In this document: one piece after another, positions 61,578-64,000 of the stretch
Layout of the letters: every line of letters starts with the position of its first letter
How positions within the stretch are numbered: the first letter of the stretch is position 1
NCBI RefSeq assembly: GCF_025947345.1
Contig: NZ_CP110011.1
Location: 2,852,001 to 2,916,000 of the forward strand
Source of the DNA: Flavobacterium sp. N502536
GTDB lineage: Bacteria; Bacteroidota; Bacteroidia; Flavobacteriales; Flavobacteriaceae
Direction of reading: 5' to 3'
Length of the DNA: 64,000 nucleotides
Notes under the pieces: generated by a model
Database searches by the model: none
The model's input: only the letters and a program-made list of their open reading frames with translations
Told to the model about the DNA's origin: nothing
Program-made: the position numbers and the translations under genes

Positions 61578-62465
61578 ATGAGTTTAAAAGATTTTGCAGT
61601 CTATTTTAGGTTTACAAAAGAGCAGCGGAAAGGAATTTTTTTGCTTTTTGTAATTATAGTGATTTTGCAGACCGTTTATTTTTTTGTTGACTTTAGCCCG
61701 GCGGATAAAATCTTTCCCGAAGAAAAACAATGGATCTCGTTGCAGTCCGAAATCGATTCTTTAAAACATTTAAAATCCGGTGAGCAAAGAAAGGTGTATC
61801 TTTTTAATCCAAATTTCATTACCGATTATAAAGGCTATAAACTTGGGATGTCAGTTCAGGAGATTGATCGATTGCTGGCTTTTAGAAAAGCGAACAGATA
61901 TGTGAACTCAGCAATAGAATTTCAGGCTGTCACAAAAATTTCAGATTCGTTACTACGTGTCATCTCTCCTTTGTTTAAATTTCCCGATTGGGTTGGAAGT
62001 AAAGCAAAGCCTAAAATCGAAAGAAAAGAGTTTGTGCAGGAATTTGTTTCTAAAAAAGAAAAAATTATAGTTCAGGATATCAATACGGCAACCCGGGAAG
62101 ATCTTGTTCGGCTCTATGGTATTGGTGATGCTTTATCTTTAAGGATATTAAAACAACGAGAGGTTTTGGGATGTTTTGTTTCGATGGAGCAAATGAATGA
62201 GGTGTGGGGTCTTTCGCCTGAAGTTGTCAATGAACTAAGTTTGTATTATAAAGCTGTAATACCTTCTTCTTTTAAAAGAATAGCTGTAAATGATGCGTCT
62301 TTGAAAGAATTGGCAAAGTTTCCGTATTTCAGATATGCGTTGGCTAAAGAAATTGTAACGTATCGAAGCATGAATGGAAAAATTAATAATATTGAGGATT
62401 TATCAAAAATTAAAGATTTTCCTATTGAAAAAGCAAAAATAATTAGTTTATATTTGGAGTTCTAA
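61578..62465 (+). CDS. Helix-hairpin-helix (ComEA-like) membrane-anchored protein
   Basis: 295 residues. One transmembrane segment (about 20-37, IFLLFVIIVILQTVYFFV) is followed by three HhH-like units: one near 90-130, one with INTATREDLVRLYGIGDALSLRILKQRE (about 172-200), and one with NDASLKELAKFPYFRYALAKEIVTYR (about 236-262). ComEA-type proteins bind DNA outside the cytoplasm during uptake; whether this protein does so is inferred from the domain only. It is 17 nt from the acyl-CoA dehydrogenase gene. Confidence 0.88.
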   Translation: MSLKDFAVYFRFTKEQRKGIFLLFVIIVILQTVYFFVDFSPADKIFPEEKQWISLQSEIDSLKHLKSGEQRKVYLFNPNFITDYKGYKLGMSVQEIDRLLAFRKANRYVNSAIEFQAVTKISDSLLRVISPLFKFPDWVGSKAKPKIERKEFVQEFVSKKEKIIVQDINTATREDLVRLYGIGDALSLRILKQREVLGCFVSMEQMNEVWGLSPEVVNELSLYYKAVIPSSFKRIAVNDASLKELAKFPYFRYALAKEIVTYRSMNGKINNIEDLSKIKDFPIEKAKIISLYLEF

Positions 62466-62482
62466 AAAAAAACAGAATTACA

Positions 62483-63625
62483 ATGAACTTTGAATATAAC
62501 GAAACGCAGTTGATGATTGCGCAGTCAATAAAAGAATTTGCGGAGAAAAATATCAGACCCAATGTGATGGAATGGGATGAATCTCAGGTTTTTCCGGTTT
62601 CCCTGTTTAAACAACTGGGAGAAATGGGGTATATGGGAGTTTTGGTTCCCGAAGAATACGGAGGTTCCGGTTTAGGATACCACGAATATATTACCGTTGT
62701 AGAAGAAATTGCAAAAGTTGATCCTTCAATTGGTTTATCGGTTGCGGCTCATAATTCATTATGCACCAACCATATTTTGACTTTTGGAAACGAAGAACAA
62801 AAGAAAAAATGGTTGCCAAAATTAGCCACAGCCGAATATATTGGAGCGTGGGGATTAACAGAGCACAATACCGGATCGGATGCAGGAGGAATGAACACTA
62901 CAGCTGTTAAAGACGGTGACGAATGGATTGTAAATGGAGCTAAGAACTTCATCACGCATGCTATTTCAGGTGATATTGCCGTAGTAATTGTTCGTACTGG
63001 TGAAAAAGGAGATTCAAAAGGAATGACGGCTTTTGTTTTTGAGAAAGGAATGAAAGGATTTAGTTCAGGAAAGAAAGAAAATAAACTAGGAATGCGTGCC
63101 AGTGAAACGGCAGAATTGGTTTTTGATAGCTGCCGTGTTCCGGATGCAAACAGACTAGGAGAAGTAGGACAGGGGTTTGTTCAGGCCATGAAAATATTAG
63201 ATGGAGGGCGAATTTCAATTGGAGCCTTATCTTTAGGAATTGCAAAAGGTGCTTATGAAGCCGCTTTGAAATATTCAAAAGAAAGATACCAATTTGGTCA
63301 GCCGATTAGTAATTTTCAGGGAATCTCTTTCAAATTGGCGGATATGGCTACTGAAATTGAGGCGTCGGAATTGCTACTGCATAAAGCTGCTTTCTTAAAA
63401 CAACAGCATAAACCGGTTACCACACTTGGGGCTATGGCCAAGATGTTTGCTTCAGAAGCGTGTGTGAAGATCGCCAATGAGGCCGTTCAGATTCACGGAG
63501 GTTATGGGTATACCAAAGATTTTCCGGTAGAGAAGTTTTACAGAGATTCTAAATTGTGTACGATCGGAGAAGGAACAACTGAAATTCAAAAAGTGGTTAT
63601 TTCGAGAAACTTACTTAAAGAGTAG
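62483..63625 (+). CDS. Acyl-CoA dehydrogenase
   Basis: 380 residues, the normal length. Signature segments are GLTEHNTGSDAGGMNTTAV (FAD/substrate region), GLRMRASETAELVF-like KLGMRASETAELVFDSCRVP, and IHGGYGYTKDFPVEKFYRD near the C-terminus. It oxidises an acyl-CoA to the enoyl-CoA with FAD and passes electrons to ETF. Chain length is not predictable by eye; the short/branched-chain type is most likely. Confidence 0.95.
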   Translation: MNFEYNETQLMIAQSIKEFAEKNIRPNVMEWDESQVFPVSLFKQLGEMGYMGVLVPEEYGGSGLGYHEYITVVEEIAKVDPSIGLSVAAHNSLCTNHILTFGNEEQKKKWLPKLATAEYIGAWGLTEHNTGSDAGGMNTTAVKDGDEWIVNGAKNFITHAISGDIAVVIVRTGEKGDSKGMTAFVFEKGMKGFSSGKKENKLGMRASETAELVFDSCRVPDANRLGEVGQGFVQAMKILDGGRISIGALSLGIAKGAYEAALKYSKERYQFGQPISNFQGISFKLADMATEIEASELLLHKAAFLKQQHKPVTTLGAMAKMFASEACVKIANEAVQIHGGYGYTKDFPVEKFYRDSKLCTIGEGTTEIQKVVISRNLLKE

Positions 63626-63630
63626 ATTTT

Positions 63631-63720
63631 GTGAAATGTGAATTGTGAAAAGTAAAATGCGAGATATGGGTTATTAATTAACACAGTATACATGCTACAT
63701 TTCACATCTTACATCTCACA
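63631..63720. repeat. Inverted short repeats of the GTGAAATGT / ACATCTCACA type
   Basis: GTGAAATGT (63631-63639) is complementary to ACATTTCAC (63697-63705), followed by ATCTTACATCTCACA. The ACATCTCACA word is the same as in the 14-mer array at 32103-32170. Confidence 0.6.
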
Positions 63721-63766
63721 TTAAAAAAAAATCACATTTTATGGCTCGTAATTCATAATTAATATA

Positions 63767-63774
63767 TACTTTTG
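63767..63774 (+). promoter_or_regulatory. -7 promoter element of rpsU
   Basis: TACTTTTG (TAnnTTTG), giving a leader of about 20-25 nt that carries the Shine-Dalgarno sequence. Confidence 0.6.
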
Positions 63775-63785
63775 CAGCCTTAACG

Positions 63786-63795
63786 AGAGGAGGTG
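63786..63795 (+). promoter_or_regulatory. Strong Shine-Dalgarno sequence of rpsU
   Basis: AGAGGAGGTG ends 8 nt before the ATG at 63804. AGGAGGTG is complementary to the 16S 3' end. The other starts in this window lack such a site, so this ribosome binding site is unusual for the organism. Confidence 0.85.
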
Positions 63796-63803
63796 TCAAT
63801 ATT

Positions 63804-63998
63804 ATGTTAATTATACCAATTAAAGACGGAGAAAATATCGATAGAGCATTAAAGCGCTATAAAAGAAAATTTGATAAAACAGGAACTGTTCGTCAATTAA
63901 GAGCACGTACTGCTTTTATTAAGCCTTCTGTAATCAAAAGAGCTCAAATTCAAAAAGCGGCTTACATCCAAAACTTGAGAGACAGTTTAGAGAGTTAG
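63804..63998 (+). CDS. rpsU: 30S ribosomal protein bS21
   Basis: 64 residues: MLIIPIKDGENIDRALKRYKRKF and VRQLRARTAFIKPSVIKRAQI match bS21. It is a small basic protein of the 30S platform near the 16S 3' end. In Bacteroidota bS21 helps to hide the anti-Shine-Dalgarno sequence. The gene has its own promoter and a full Shine-Dalgarno site. The stop lies two bases from the window end. Confidence 0.95.
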   Translation: MLIIPIKDGENIDRALKRYKRKFDKTGTVRQLRARTAFIKPSVIKRAQIQKAAYIQNLRDSLES

Positions 63999-64000
63999 TA

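Noticed and set aside
1..64000. Search for tRNA, rRNA, insertion sequences, prophage or integrase genes
   Set aside because: No cloverleaf with a usable anticodon arm, no rRNA core sequence and no transposase or integrase motif was noticed; a covariance-model search would be needed to exclude small RNAs.

Overview
The window looks like chromosomal DNA from a Flavobacterium-type member of the Bacteroidota. This rests on low GC, gliding-motility/type IX secretion (T9SS) proteins of types A and B, a SusC/SusD pair, TamL and other Bacteroidota-restricted families, and many TAnnTTTG promoter elements close to gene starts. Genes generally lack Shine-Dalgarno sequences, with one strong exception at rpsU. 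I saw no rRNA, tRNA, CRISPR array, phage module or insertion sequence. The gene content reads as an ordinary core chromosome with lineage-specific extras.

Layout. 1-9256: end of an unknown secreted protein, a GSCFA-family protein, then a leftward T9SS trio made of a 1528-residue type B sorted protein with five near-identical 77-residue repeats, a PorP/SprF-like protein and a TPR/beta-propeller/OmpA protein. 9854-17992: tamB-tamL with a DUF4230 gene. 18148-25750: an unusually long aromatic amino acid hydroxylase, a group 3 truncated hemoglobin, a secreted GH30 glycosidase with ricin and T9SS type A domains, threonine dehydratase ilvA, and a DUF4136 lipoprotein. 25852-31972: urocanase, a DUF5522 protein, a tight operon (small HExxH membrane protein, PLP desulfhydrase/deaminase-like enzyme, glucosaminidase-LysM lipoprotein) and hemL. 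32308-43116: a metzincin-type metalloprotease, small secreted proteins, a D-2-hydroxyacid dehydrogenase, lysS, lipB and an AraC-type regulator. 43195-49000: quinone-reductase-like flavoprotein, Crp/Fnr regulator, TonB-dependent receptor, OmpA lipoprotein and rnhB. 49294-63998: SusC/SusD pair, putative porin, cystathionine beta-synthase-like enzyme, exonuclease, DUF2851, PspC, amino acid permease, HhH protein, acyl-CoA dehydrogenase and rpsU.

The most interesting signal is regulatory. In front of ilvA lies an 18-codon leader peptide with 7 Ile codons, an internal hairpin overlapping its last codons and stop, and a strong intrinsic terminator before ilvA. This has the layout of an isoleucine-responsive ribosome-mediated attenuator. 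A second regulatory signal is the full Shine-Dalgarno sequence ahead of rpsU. Intergenic DNA holds several dispersed short-repeat families: CTAAGNNN octamers, a perfect 32-nt palindrome, 13/14-mer arrays, CCTTCGACTTCGCTCAGG-type and GCTCC-ATC-GGAGC elements.

All assignments come from reading motifs and protein sequences by eye. No database search or folding program was run. Several starts were moved downstream to the ATG in front of the signal peptide or conserved domain, as explained in the entries.
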